From: Erodium maritimum
Taxonomy: Eukaryota; Streptophyta; Magnoliopsida; Geraniales; Geraniaceae
Direction of reading: 5' to 3'
DNA: 64,000 nt
Assembly: GCA_963921825.1 (NCBI GenBank)
Contig: OY997595.1
Span: 13,385,228-13,449,227, forward strand
The position numbers were made by a program, and so were the translations under genes. Positions 1 through 11,817 of this stretch are shown piece by piece. The notes beneath the pieces were generated by a model that saw only the letters and a list, made by a program, of their open reading frames with translations, had not been told where the DNA came from and searched no databases. How positions within the stretch are numbered: the first letter of the stretch is position 1; the number at the start of each line of letters is the position of its first letter.

Positions 1-1558
1 ATTAGGAAAATAATAATAAACGGAAATGTCCTAGTTGGCATATAGGATGTGATTCACTAGAATAGCCGCTTTCGTTTATTAAATAATCGGACGAGTCTTA
101 GTAACATGTAAGATGTAATTCACTAGAATACTTGCTGTCAATACTTGGGAAATTGCCGTGCTGGTAGAATGGTCATGTCGAGCCTTAGGGTTGCGTGCTG
201 ATTGAGATGCATGATGCGTGTTATAACCGTTGTGTGAGAGTCTAATAAGATTATACTCGGTGAAGCATGTTGTGACTGTGTGTGGGCAAGTGTGTCGTGT
301 TTGCTATGACGTGAACCCTTGTTTGTGGTATGATCGGGTGAGTGATAGACCGGTTTGTGTGTTATGGTGAGTTGGCTTGGTTGGTATACCGGGGTCGAAT
401 TATGGCTTTGTGCTGCGTGTTTTACTCTTGATGTGTGTTCCAAGAAAAGGCGTAACCGGAGTGGTACTTACACCGAGGGATAGTTCCGGTGTAGTGTATC
501 GAGGCCAAGGATGGCGTGATTGATACCCCGAGTCTCCGTGACGGAAAGGCGTACGACGAGGTATGTGCCGGTTCGGTATGCGTAAGGCCATGAGTCTACG
601 TGACAGGAAGACGTCTGACCGAGGGATTTCCGGTCTGGGATGTTACCCCGAGGCTTCGTGATCCAGTACGACATAAATGGAACGGGCTGTTATAGTCGGA
701 GATGTCGGATTGGTTATATTACGCTTTGTGTGGGTCTGTTGTATGTGATGTGCGTGCTGTTTGGCTTTGTACGTGTCTGTTGTGTGTGATGTGCGTGCTG
801 TTTGGCTTTGTGCGTTGTTCTAAGTGTGATTATGGTCTTGTGAGTTTGGGCCTACGGGTCGTGTTGGGCCTACTGGTCGTATTGGGCCTACGGGTCGTGT
901 TTCTACCCCGATGATCTATGGTCCTTCGGGGACATTTCCGGGCCCCCCGATGAGATGCGTTCCTAGAGAACTTTTCTGGTCGCCCCGACGCATGTGTCTC
1001 CTCTGGACCGAGGGGCTATCCGAGATGATGCGATGACTTTCCAGTATGATATGGTGGAGTTCGGGGACTGCGATACGGGATGTGTACAGGTTGCTTTTGT
1101 GTGTGATACGTTTGTTGTTTGGTTAATGTTTTATTGTGTGAAGGCGGTCGTTTGAGTGTGTTGTAAGTTTGGCTATGAACCCGGTTTGGCAGTTAGATAT
1201 GATGTACTAGTATGCCCTAATTGGACAGTTACTCGTGGTGGTGAGCCGATGTTCATTACCTTAACTACTTTCTCTACTGGGCGAAAGCTCACCCCTTACT
1301 TTGTTGCGTTTCAGGTGTTGAGCGGGACTTGTGCTAGCAGGACACAGCTGAACTTGGGAGCTGGCGAGGGTCTTGTCTAGTAGTGTCTAGTGACGTACTG
1401 TGTTGGAACTAAGTACTGTTTTTACGATTCACTTAAGAGATGTTGATTCTTTTTATTCGAATTTATGATTTTCTGTTTATTACTTTAACTTCGCTTGTTT
1501 TAGTTATTATTTTAGTTCACGTCTCGAGTCCGGTCAAAACCGGATTTGGGGCGTGACA
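1..1558 (-). mobile_element. Long gypsy-type LTR, truncated by window edge (copy 1)
   Basis: The right end reads GGGGCGTGACA, the reverse complement of the TGTCACGCCCC that opens two complete LTRs at 23698 and 43156. The 40 bases next to it (CGGTTTTGACCGGACTCGAG and neighbours, inverted) are nearly identical to those copies. It is therefore a minus-sense copy whose other end lies outside the window. The interior repeats phrases of the other copies, such as 'cggtgtag...taccg' and 'cgggccccccgatgag'. The short open frames inside lack recognisable domains and are not called as genes. Long LTRs beginning TGTCAC/TGTAAC-CCCC are typical of Tekay/Del-like chromoviruses; that lineage is an inference, since no pol sequence is present. 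Confidence 0.75.
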
Positions 1559-1563
1559 TGCGT

Positions 1564-2237
1564 AGTGGCGCATGGGTGGCAAAGTGGTGCATGTTCTTCA
1601 CGTGTAGTGGAAGGAGCCGGTTATGGTACAAACTGGCCTGTTTTTACATGTTGGTTCTCTACTCGCCGGTGGTGAAACAACCCGTTGGAGGCGACGACGA
1701 TAGCACACCGAAATATAGCCGCAACAACAAGCAGTTTAGGGAAAAGGTTTGTCGCTAAATAAATGTGTCCTAAAGAGGAAGAAAAGATGCTCCCAGTGTA
1801 ACTCCTTTTCCAATTGTTAAATCATAATTTAACGAGTGAGTAAAACAACAACTCACTCCAGTCTAATCGAAGATTGAAACTCGTTCAAACACCATGTAGA
1901 AATTAGGAAAATGATCTTATTCATTTATCATCTATATACTCAAATACACGCATATGTACATAAAGATGTATCTATCATCTACATATTCATGCAACTATTT
2001 ATTATATAATAAAAATAAATGTTCGTTTTCTCTTGCTTTTACACAAAGTCTTGAAATCAAATGTTTTGAAACACTTAATTTAGTCGATAATACCAAAAAT
2101 AAAGATGAGACTAAATAGAAATTACAAAACACTAAATGCTTTGAAGGTTAAATTGTGAATTAAATCCTGGTCACGGGCGAAATGCTTTGAAGCGAACACA
2201 AACTTTATCGAGATAAACTGATACGATTGTATATATA
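1564..2237. other. AT-rich intergenic spacer, nothing recognised
   Basis: Low-complexity AT-rich sequence between the LTR end and a MITE. No frame with protein-like composition or recognisable repeat boundary was seen. Confidence 0.5.
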
Positions 2238-2247
2238 TATTTATATA

Positions 2248-2534
2248 GGAGAACAATCAAGTACAAACCTTATTTCGGGTCAGAACGTAGAACTAATCTG
2301 GGCCATTGATTAACTAGATCGGATGGACGCCGAAATTCAGGGGTGGTGGTGATTGATTACGAAATCAATTACAAGATATGCATTAATTAAAAAGATATTA
2401 AAAGATATGCATTAAATTAAAAAGATATTAAAAGATATGCATTAAATCTGGGCCTTTAATTCTATGATTCAAGGGCCCAGATTGAAAGTTCTACGTTCTG
2501 ACGAAAGATGTAAGTTTGTATCTGATTGTTATCC
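2248..2534. mobile_element. MITE with ~80-bp terminal inverted repeats
   Basis: The left end GGAGAACAATCAAGTACAAA and the right end, inverted GGATAACAATCAGATACAAA, match over about 80 bp (including the GTTCTACGTTCTGAC / GTCAGAACGTAGAAC blocks). The flanks read TATTTATA at 2238-2245 and again at 2535-2542, a likely 8-9 bp target-site duplication. Long TIRs with an 8-9 bp TSD suggest a Mutator-like or hAT-like MITE. No coding capacity. The interior repeats AAAAGATATTAAAAGATATG. Confidence 0.75.
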
Positions 2535-2543
2535 TATTTATAG

Positions 2544-2750
2544 GGGAACAATCAAGTACAAACCTTATTTCGGGTCAGAACGTAGAACTAATCTGGGCCA
2601 TTGATTAACTAGATCGGATGACCACCGAAATTCAGGGGGATAATTGATTACGAAATCAATTACAAGATATGCATTAATTAAAAAGATATTAAAAGATATG
2701 CATTAAATCTGGGCCTTTAATTCTATGATTCAAGGGCCCGGATTGAAACA
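2544..2750. mobile_element. Second, 3'-truncated copy of the 2248 MITE
   Basis: Starting GGGAACAATCAAGTACAAAC, this stretch repeats about 200 bp of the preceding MITE almost base for base up to the 'ttcaagggccc' block. It then diverges where the right-hand inverted repeat should be. It sits directly behind the TATTTATAG target site of the first copy. Confidence 0.7.
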
Positions 2751-3014
2751 TATATGGCAGTGACTTGATAACTGGTTTAAAATATACGGCAGCAAATTAT
2801 AAATTTCCCCTAATATTACATAGTAACGTAAATATACATCATATCATACTAGCAAACCAAAACTCTATACAACAACTTTACAACGGCAGAGGGCAATAGC
2901 AAACGATATCATAGCTCTATAACTATTATAAACTATTACAGTGTCGTAGTTTTGATGTTTTCATATCCACAAATGTCACACAAAAGTATATACACAAAAT
3001 GTTACAAATAACAA
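2751..3014. other. Intergenic and 3' region of the RING gene
   Basis: AT-rich sequence downstream of the minus-strand RING gene. It probably holds its 3' untranslated region, but no clear polyadenylation site was chosen. Confidence 0.35.
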
Positions 3015-5644
3015 CTAAATTCTGGAGACAACCCACATTGTATTGTTAACTCGAATTACCCGAGCAGCTCGCATACTTACTGAGGGAAGTAGAAGATCTT
3101 CAAAACGCTCCCAAAACGGATACCAACACTCCGGCAAGAAATAGATAGCCAGCGGCCCGCCAATGTTTCTATCGAAGTTAACCATCTAAGTATACATCCT
3201 GTCTCGTTTAGATAATTAGTACCAAATCCTCGAATATATAGTGTTATTATACCTGTCCTTTTGAAGACCCGTCCTTTGAGATGACACCTGTGCATATCGG
3301 GCATGTTGGGTCCCGCCTGTCTTCCACGGACGTCCTCTGCTCCAAACAGTCTGCGTGATACGAGTGTCCACAAACTAAAACAGCCACCACCGACAGCTCA
3401 CCTGACGACAGCGCACTTCCAAGATTCAAAGGTCTACGTTTCAACAGCTTCTGGCAAATCCCACATACCATCTTCGCCATTTCACCTGATGCCCCCGTAT
3501 CCATTACCAACGCACTTGCCCTGATTCTCTCTGTCCTCACATTCGGTTTTTCTACCATCAATGGGGAAACAGTACTTATCAGGAACTGCAACAAGACTGA
3601 TGTAACCCCATTTACTAACTGCAACCCCCCTTCTGTTGCAGAGACAAACATAAACCTTTGTATTGTGTTACAACTCCGTCAATTTCGGCGTGAAATGACC
3701 AAAATGTCCCTGGTGGTTTTGCATAGACTAACCGTTACCATTAGTTTTTGGCAACAAAAGATGTCTACAGTTTATTGTCGCAAAACCGTGGACTATAGGG
3801 GTTAGTATATGCAAAACCTTCAGGGGTATAACATTTGCAACGCAATACAAAGCTTTACGTTTGTTTCTGCAACAAAAAGTGGGTTGCAATTGGTTAGTGT
3901 TTGCAAAGCTCGTATAGTACAGTGTTAGTAAACGGGGTTTTCCCTATAAAATGACGTGAATAATGGATCAGAATCTTGGATCACCTGCTTGCCGCCCAGA
4001 CTCTGAGTTACATTGACGGGCCAACTTGAAAGAGAGTTTCTCGTCACGTACAGGAACAAATTTCCCGTGCGAAGTTGATGCATTACCATGGTGGGCGGAG
4101 TTTCGCCGAGAATATTGATGGCCAAAGTAATGGTGGGACCGCTTTAAGAATATTGAACGACCCGGACCATAACGATGATGTGCAATAGAGTTGTGGTCGT
4201 TCGATACCTTACTGTCTGCAATATCCATAACAGGCGATGGAGGCTTCGTGTCATTAGAGTCAACTGAATGTGAAGAGTTCTACAGCAAGAGAAAGACAAA
4301 GAGTAACTATATAAAAATAGTAAAGTTGGTTTCTTATAAAATAAATTTGGAAGGTATAAACATAAGGTTCAATCTATAAACATATTGTTCAAACTACAAT
4401 ATGTCACCTCATCAACCATAAGGTACACAAGACAAAAACTATATATTTTTTTTGATAAGCAAGACAAAAACTATACTGATTAACAAAACTGCTCTACAGA
4501 ATAGATAAGTAACGAAAATGATTATAGCAGTAATAAAAGAGGACAATAATCATTAACAAACCTCTTTCAATGACAACTCCATTCCAGAAGAGCATGGCAT
4601 GGCATCTGCAATGTTCATGGCAAAACACAAAGGTCAACATAATACAACTTGTAGTGAATATTGAATGGAGGCGGTTTAAGCAGCCATTTTCGCTCATCCT
4701 TAACGATAAGGACAATCACACGTTAACTCAAAATAAAACCTCAAGTACAAGGGAGCAAAACCAACACATATATGACTAAAGACTTCAATGAAATCAGAAC
4801 GAAATTAGTAGCACATCAATGGAAAGCCGTCCAGATAAAACTCCTCTCGGTGCAATAGCAATGAAGACAACAAAACATTGGATGTAAAGAAAATGAATTA
4901 CTGTTGCATTGTTGCACAACCATGTTTTACATTGCATTTGAACCTATTATCAAGTCCATTTACTTGTTTAAGAACAAGGCATGTAGGGCCAAATAAGAAA
5001 CCACAACATGGCAATGAGCATCTAACGACTTCCAAACAAACAATTATGTCATTATCTTTCCAAATGCTGTCACATACAAAAATGCCCATTAGGGCAAAAT
5101 TACCATTTCATTGTGAAGCTACTTATGACTATGGATTTGCTAGCCTCCACCAGCTTCAGAATCATACAAATTCAGATAATTTCATTACCCATGAAAAGCT
5201 ATCCTTTTTATCAAAATTGTAGTTCTAATTACCAAATTCCCAAAAGAAAGCCACAATCTTTCTTCAGCCCAAAGCTGATTAACCAGGAAAATAGGACACC
5301 CAATAACCGTACAAAGCAAACCCTAATTTCGAAAGTCGAAACCTTTCATTTCACTTAGGAGGAACCCAAAAACAGGGACACCGAAAAAATCCCAATTCTA
5401 AGAAATGAACCCTTTGATTACGACCCACCCTAACCCTAAACTAAACCTACAGCAATTTCCAATTACATTACCCATATTTTCCCGGGAAGCAAACAGAAAT
5501 TGGGATCATACCCGGAGCAGCAGGAGAAATGGGGCGGGCGCGGAGGGCATGATCGGAACGAGAAGCAGCGGGAAGAGCATCATCCTCGGCGGCGGCGGCG
5601 GCGGCGGCGGGAGGAGGAGCACGAGCTCTCCTTCTCTTCCCCAT
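3015..5644 (-). CDS. RING-H2 zinc-finger protein, putative E3 ubiquitin ligase (5 exons)
   Basis: Predicted exons on the minus strand: 5644-5512, 4605-4562, 4279-3985, 3632-3253 and 3185-3015. All junctions are GT-AG and the phases agree, giving 340 residues. Exon 1 begins MGKRRRARAPPP and holds a seven-alanine run. Exon 3 holds a basic, Ser/His-rich segment (YGPGRSIFLKRSHHYFGHQY) and the block RDEKLSFKLA. Exon 4 carries the RING: C214-x2-C217, C245-x-H247-x2-H250-x2-C253, C268-x2-C271. Exon 5 has the C-terminal block CWYPFWERFEDLL. Plant RING-H2 proteins usually recruit an E2 enzyme and ubiquitinate a target; no substrate can be inferred. The exon 5 end is the least certain part, because a strong GTAAGT follows the conserved block and a further exon is possible. 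The 44-bp exon 2 was placed by phase and splice sites. Confidence 0.72.
4428..4475 (-). mobile_element. Minimal retroposon scar (16-bp insert between 16-bp direct repeats)
   Basis: CAAGACAAAAACTATA occurs at 4428-4443 and again at 4460-4475, flanking only 16 bp (tattttttttgataag). The insert read in reverse is CTTATCAAAAAAAATA, i.e. a poly(A) tail with a few bases of a LINE-like 3' end resembling the 46585 element's tail. It lies in intron 2 of the RING gene and looks like an extremely 5'-truncated retroposition event. Confidence 0.6.
5588..5611 (+). repeat. GGC trinucleotide run in RING gene exon 1
   Basis: Seven GGC units encode, on the minus strand, the polyalanine run near the N terminus of the RING protein. 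Length variation here would be in-frame. Confidence 0.85.
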
Positions 5645-6110
5645 AGTAACGGACGAATTAGTGAATCACCCAAAATTTGGGGTCTCTGTTGGTGGCTTGG
5701 CGGGTCTTGGGGCTGCCGTGTACGGTCGGTCAATGGATGGTCAAATGAGATATTTGTTTGGTGAGGAAGAGAAATTTAGAATAAAACGTGCGAGATACAC
5801 GGAGAGACAACGCCAAATGGTCGGCGATGATCAACCTGTCCACGTCAACCTCATTTACGTGGCGCCAAGTGTTCCCGCTAACCGACAACCTCTGCACACT
5901 CTCACTCTCACTCTCACTCACACTGTCAAAATGTGCTCATATGCATTAAGTAATTATTTTCAGCTACTCAACTCACAAGTGGACGGACGAGTAATTGAAC
6001 CTTTCTGCACACGTGTCCGTATACTTCTCTTGTCCTGCGATGACAAGTAGAATTTGAAAATGGAAGTACTGTATAAAGATTTTAAATTATGGTTGTTCAA
6101 GGGTTAACCC
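5645..6110 (-). promoter_or_regulatory. Upstream region of the RING gene
   Basis: About 450 bp lie between the minus-strand start codon and the first LINE-derived sequence. It contains a pyrimidine-rich microsatellite (CTCTCA/CACTCT type, about 5898-5926), which is GA-rich on the gene's strand. Such GA stretches are common near plant transcription starts. No TATA box was assigned. Confidence 0.35.
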
Positions 6111-6149
6111 TTTTCGTCTCTTTTTTTCATTTTTCTCTCCTATAAATTG

Positions 6150-8230
6150 TTGTTATTCGTCTATGGTTTCTCCATCCAGTTTGTTATTGTCTCCCACACC
6201 GGTCAAACCATCTGTCGAACCTTTTCCTCTCATAGCAAGCACTATTGTCTCAGATCGGGCTACGGGGAGCTGTTATCGGGGTTGTTTGCCATATTGTCAC
6301 CTATCCGGGGAACCTCATCGGGAGGACCTTCCAACCTTCTCCTCCGTTTGATGATTGCTTCGCCAGGGGTCGTTACCTCGTCCCCGTGGCTCCAGGTACC
6401 CTTAGGCGAAAGCCGATCCTAGCCCCGCCTCCAACTGCCACATGCAAAGCCAGAAGGGCCGAGTTCTGCTACAACCGGACCCGTCCCAACCATCGGTGCG
6501 CCACGCTCAACCAAGGCTGTCATCCTTGACCATTGTCCTAAAGAGGACCGAAGGGATCCAACACCACTCAGGGGCGTTATCTCTTGAGGATGATCCGGAT
6601 GACGAGGATACCGTACTCGTTGTCCTGATTGAAGTCATCCCAATCGTAGTCAACTACCGCTATCGTCACTCCCTCGTCGACCGAATCATGGGGGATGCAA
6701 GTTGCAACGTCAACACCCTCGATGGGTTCGTGATTCGGAACTGGAAGGTCCGGGTCCTGGAAGTGAAATGTCTCACAAAGGACATCGTGGCGTTTTATTT
6801 CCCAACCAGCTCAGCACTAGAGTCTATCCGCCACTAACGGCTATGGGTTTTTAGCGGGTACCTAGTGCTTTTGGTGCCTCTCCTACCATGCATGCAGCTG
6901 AGCACCATCCTGTTTTGATTCATGGAGATTAGAGTACGAGACTTCAACGTTCTCGGCGATGCAATGAACGCCCCAATCAGATCCATCCTAACCAATGCCC
7001 TGGGTACCGAAGTAACATATGCTCTTATCCCGACCCTACGTAGACTTGATGATATTTTGTGGTTTCGGGTGAGTCTTGATGTGGACAGGCCTCTACGTTA
7101 GAAGTTTTGACTCCGGTTTTTGGATCATGTGGACTATGAGCGTCACCTGGGTTTTTGCGTCTGATGTGCACAGCTCAACCATCGGATATAGGGACCTACC
7201 AGACTCGCATGTCGTATCTAGCTAGTAGGACAAGAGGAGGACCGCTTTGATGACTCACTGAGAGTCTAGATGGGTTTTGACGTGGATCGGCTACTTGGAA
7301 CAGAGTGGGGGGGGGGGCACCAAGAGCAGCGCGGGTGCTCCGAATTGATGAGCTACTTACTTCGTTATCCTTGGATCCGATTAAGGATTTCTTAAGAGAA
7401 GTGTGATTCCCCTTCTTTCTCTCTCAGGATTCCCAGCGCTCGAGGATGAGGGTGATGGCAGTTTAGAGACCTATGACTTTTTTTAAGGAATGTTCTGAGG
7501 GGGTAGTTCCAAAAACCTAGTGGGCGTATCCTAGATCACTGGGATCACAAAGACTTGTTACATGGCTAACGTTCCCAAGGCTGGGGGCCTCAATTCTTTG
7601 TAGGGGTTGTACCCGGGACTCTTTCGCGCATGGGGAAGAAAAAATAACCTCGTGAGCAATCAGATGGCTTGAGACCAACGAGAACAAAGGTGTTGAAGGC
7701 CAGAGGGAAGGGGAATACGGGGCAACGTTACACCCGTTCCAACCAGATGAAGAGGGCTCTGGACCTTTCGGAACTTCCGACCCATCACATGGTGGAAGAG
7801 GAGGAAAGTGATGACCAGCAGGTGAGGGCTCTAACACAGCCCCGCCTAGACTTGTGATTGTATCCAAGGAGAGGTGGGGGGGGGGGGGGAGGTTGTGGAC
7901 CTATTCTTCAATATCCTGAACGGCTGATACTTGGTCGCCTCGGGAAGAGCTCGGAAGCAATGCAAGTTTATTTCTGTTTTTGTTTTTTTCTATTATGTCT
8001 GATATTTGAACTTATGGATATTTTTAGTTGTTGATTTTTTTAAGGGTAGAACGAGGTTTCTCTTCGTATATGTATAAGATGCAAATTAGACTCTTTCTAT
8101 GCGTCCAAGAGCGTTGGGTCACCTACGGTGGTTCCCTGACATATTCAGGAGCCTACGACCTATAACCCTTTTGTAGCTGAAATTTGACATTAATGCATTT
8201 AACCTCGTTGTCGTTTCAAAAAAAATTACA
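6150..8230 (+). mobile_element. Decayed LINE-derived element with DUF4283-like region
   Basis: A 131-codon frame at 6442-6837 contains a segment like the plant DUF4283 domain (RHSLVDRIMGDASCNVNTL followed by NWKVRVLEVKCLTKDIVAFY). About 100 bp further on, a broken frame reads TNALGTEVTY...RVSLDVDRPLR, the next conserved part of that family. The frame is interrupted by stops and shifts, and G-runs occur at about 7308 and 7878. The 3' end (8180-8228) reads acattaatgcatttaacc...cgtttcaaaaaaaatt, a LINE-type tail. DUF4283 proteins with a zinc knuckle are ORF1-like parts of plant L1-clade retroelements. No reverse transcriptase is present. The start is approximate. Confidence 0.5.
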
Positions 8231-8282
8231 GTCGTTCTGCCCATATCTCATTAGTATAGTACATATATAATGATTATATTAA

Positions 8283-8689
8283 GGGGTAATTCCATCCCAC
8301 TACCCTAAAAGTTTTGAATTCCATTTCCACAACCCTAAAAAAATCTCATCTCACACCCACGTGAATTTGTTTGTATCAATTTAGTACCCATCATTAACTT
8401 TCCATCTATTTTTGGACAGAAAATTATCACGTGCCTGACCCATGACTCAAATAGTTCTAAAAATGTCGAAATTTGTCCTCAAATCATTCCCAAATTCTTC
8501 TTCCTAACAATTTATGTTTGATTCAATGGACTAAGTTAGAAGGATTTGAGGAGCAATTTCGATATTTTTCAGAATTATTTGGGTACTAAATTGAGACAAA
8601 CAAAACTCCAGGGTAGTGAGACGAGAAAAAAAAATAGGGTAGTGGAAATGGAATCCGAAATTTTTAGGGTAGTGAGATGGAATTACCTC
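8283..8689. mobile_element. MITE with 9-bp target-site duplication (Mutator-like)
   Basis: The perfect 9-bp repeat TTATATTAA flanks the element (8274-8282 and 8690-8698). The ends GGGGTAATTCCAT and ATGGAATTACCTC are inverted copies, and the inverted similarity runs on for roughly 90 bp through 'ccactaccctaaaa' and 'ccatttccac' blocks. A 9-bp TSD with long TIRs is characteristic of Mutator-like elements. Non-coding. Confidence 0.85.
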
Positions 8690-8879
8690 TTATATTAATC
8701 ATATTTTAATTTACATTGATCCTAATAAAAAAAGGATATCAGGGAAATCAACTAAAAACTACTATTCAATAATAATACAAACTAAAAATAAATCATTAGT
8801 AAAGAAAAAACCTGAAAATGTTCGTCACTCATTAGGTTTGTATCATTCTCGTGGAAATGGTTTTATCATGTCTTCTTCC

Positions 8880-11060
8880 TCATTAATGACGACAGCAATG
8901 GATGACCTTCCTCCAACAGCAACTGCGACTCGTGGCTCCTCACCTCCTTAAGTAGATATGGAAATGGTGTTCTCAATTAGTACAACGTTTCCCTTCTTTT
9001 CGTCTCCAACAAGAATGGAGGAGAGGCAAGGGCCTCTCATGGGGTCTTGGCGTGGACCTCTCATAGAGGGTGAGGGAGATGAATTGTCCCTCGACTTAGG
9101 GTGGGCCAAGCGGCGGTAACGATTGCGTCGGCGCTAGCTTTATTCCCTAACCCTAAGGACACAATGGCCTCAGATCCGACGATCGGGGAAGTGACCTTGC
9201 AGAGGCAGGTTGGAGGCGTGAGATGGGTTTCGGTAGATGAAGACAACAACTACATGGTCAGTCGGACAAACGATTATAATAACCTTTCGGTGAGGGGTGC
9301 GGGCGACTTGGCGGCGGGACTGCCGAGCGGGGATCAAGGTTCGATCTAAATATTCGACAAGAGGCTCAGTGGGTACCTAGCATAAGATTACAGTTGACAC
9401 TATCGGTGGGGTGTCGGGGAGAGCCAGTCTTGGGATGATAGCGGGGACCACTATGGGTCCTCGTGGGACAGTACTACTTGGCACCTCTATTGCTCGGGAA
9501 TGTGCATCAAGGGGACCGAGAGTGGATCCATTGGGTGTGAAGGAATTGGGCATCTAGATGGGTACCCTTGCAGTTCGGGATAAGGTGGTACTCCTGATGG
9601 ATATCTATGGATGTGGGATGAATTTATCTTACGCGATTGCAGCATAGGTGATGTCCGACAATAAGTTTTTCTAGCAGTCCCTAGTGGATTAGTTGGCTGA
9701 GTTGTGGAGGTTTCTGGAGGTAGTGTCCCGTTTCCTAGAAGACATGGTCGTGAGATCACGACTCGGGATCGAGATAGGGTTCTAGTAGGGAAGCGTTGGA
9801 AATTTCAATGTTCCCTAGTGTTTTTTGCTAACCTACGACTGCACATGCATCTTTAGGACATCCTCTTCACCCACTTCTCAATGTGGATCTGGGTCACCAA
9901 CTTACCTAAGGGTGCCTGGTACATGTGTTTCAGCTTTCGGATCGGAGACGCTTTGGGCATTTACTTATTCATGGATGATGACGCCGATGGCATAAGCTGG
10001 GGAAACTTCATATGCACGAGAGTGAGAGACCTTTCCATGAGGAGCATGACCAAACCCAGGGTCTACTAGGTACAGGTTTGGAATGGTCGCAACCTTCTGG
10101 GCATGAGTCGTGGCCATCAGAGGGACCGTCTTGCATCCTGGTGAATAGGAGCGTCAAATCCGGTCTCTAGGAATGAATCGAATAGTTGGAACCCACCTCA
10201 GAATGGACCCGTGGACCGTAAGGACAAGGTGAAAGTAGTACAATGGGTCGATGGCCCGTCGAGTCAAGGTAGAAAATTTCTCGTTAGTAAAGAGACCAAC
10301 TTTCCACATCCATCCTCATAAGAAAGGAATCTCCCGTTATCATCCCTTACCCTAGGATGATAGGTGGGGTAGTTGGAACGGGATGTGTCTTGTGCAGATC
10401 TTGTCCTCTTCCCGAGGACCATCTCATACCTTCCCCCGTAGGAGGGTATGAGATCATCCTTCGAGATATCCAAGACCGGTTGTGGGATCACTTCTAGTTC
10501 GGGGGAAGAGACCGCTTAAAGAATTTTTTTGATAGAGCATCTAGAACGAAGGGGGAGGGGGCAAGCACCCTCGCCTTGCCCAATAAGGGCTGGTAGGACC
10601 GGTGAGATGTTCACGGGTATCACCGCCTCACTAGCCGCAGGGTGGACGAGGTTCCACCAAGTACTGGCATGGTACTCTCCTACCATCTCGGGAACCAACA
10701 TCTCTACATTTTTAGAACCCTCATCTATCATCTGAGGAAGGACGACACCAGCTGAACCCCCAGGGAATACTCGATCTACTAAGGTGCCAGCTCTTTCCGG
10801 TAATGGGAAAGCTTATCTCTAACTCCTCGTCATCAACAGTTGTACTAGTGGTTTGGTCCGTTATCGCAACATCACCCTGACGACACCTATGCAGTGGTTC
10901 GACAAATGAGTATTGTTTTTCTTTTGTTGCTAGTCCCATAATGTTAGGACTTTTTTCATATTTTGTTACATGTGTTTAGATTGGATTATGTATTTTCTAA
11001 TTGATCCTTTCGTGGTTGGTGCCTTCGAGTGTTTTTATTTAAATATATCTATTGTAAAAA
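8880..11060 (+). mobile_element. Second decayed DUF4283-type LINE remnant
   Basis: At 9881-10069 a 62-codon frame reads WVTNLPKGAWYMCFSFRIGD...DDDADGISWGNFI, matching the pattern of the DUF4283 family (a 'NLP' block, a Gly-rich 'IGxALG' block, then 'GI-WG-F--VRV'). The surrounding frames are broken. About 10640-10760 is clearly similar in nucleotides to 54930-55035 ('ttccaccaagt', 'cctaccat', 'acgccagctg'), so both belong to one family. The 3' end is AT-rich and ends in an A-run near 11060. Limits are approximate. Confidence 0.45.
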
Positions 11061-11370
11061 AAATAAGAAAAAAAACTAGATTAAAAATTATCGGTCAAAA
11101 TTATAATAGCATTATTAATTAAAAAGAGTTAATGAATTGATGATAGATGCTTGCTTGATTTTTCCCATGACTCGTATTATCAATTAGTCGAGAAACCCTA
11201 TCGTTTTCTCGTTATTAACAGTTTCTTAGGGGTCTCACAATCTCAAAAGTGTCAAACCTCCTCCTGGTCCGGCTTAGGCTTACCCCGACCTTCTATTCTA
11301 TCACGGGCTCTATCTTCGATCCCTACACTTTGTTGCAACCTTATCAGTGTTAGAGCAGGCACAACGGAAC

Positions 11371-11516
11371 GGCCCCGCTCCCCGCGTCGTGGTGTTCGCT
11401 GGCCGGGCGCGCTGGTCGTTCCGCTGTTGAGGCCGAAAAACGCGGTCCCGCTCCCCGCGTCGTGGCGTTCGTTGGCCGGGCGCGCTGGTCGTTCCGCTGT
11501 TGAGGCCGAAAAACGC
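11371..11516 (+). repeat. Two 73-bp GC-rich tandem repeats
   Basis: Units 11371-11443 and 11444-11516 differ at only a few bases (both contain CGCTGGTCGTTCCGCTGTTG). They are followed by shorter repeats of CCCGCTCCCCTTGCACGCG. They lie between the left TIR and the TATA-like site of the Harbinger ORF, so they sit where its promoter would be. They create spurious open frames on both strands. Confidence 0.9.
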
Positions 11517-11817
11517 GGTCCCGCTCCCCTTGCACGCGCTCCCGCTCCCCTTGCACGCGTTCCCGATCCCCTCTCGCTGGCCGGGCGCGGTGGACGCGTC
11601 GGCGCCCCTTCTGCTGCGCTGGCAGCGTGTGGTGCTGCCACGTGTCCCGACCGTTGGAGGTAACATCTAGTTTTTTTTAAATTCAAAAATCAGCAAAAAA
11701 AACCCTATAAATACCCCCCTCCTCTCATTTTTTTCATACCACTTTCTACTTCAACTATCCAACTTCACTCTCTCCTTCCCAAATTCTCCTCTCTCGTTTC
11801 AATTCTTCTCATGAAAA

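Noticed and set aside
1156..1380. 74-codon plus-strand frame in LTR copy 1
   Set aside because: Lies inside the long LTR in antisense and has no recognisable domain.
5405..5764. Plus-strand 119-codon frame
   Set aside because: Antisense of RING gene exon 1; the glycine run is the complement of the polyalanine codons.
11252..11686. Several overlapping open frames of 68-170 codons on both strands
   Set aside because: They arise from the GC-rich 73-bp tandem repeats, with Ala/Arg/Gly-rich low-complexity products.
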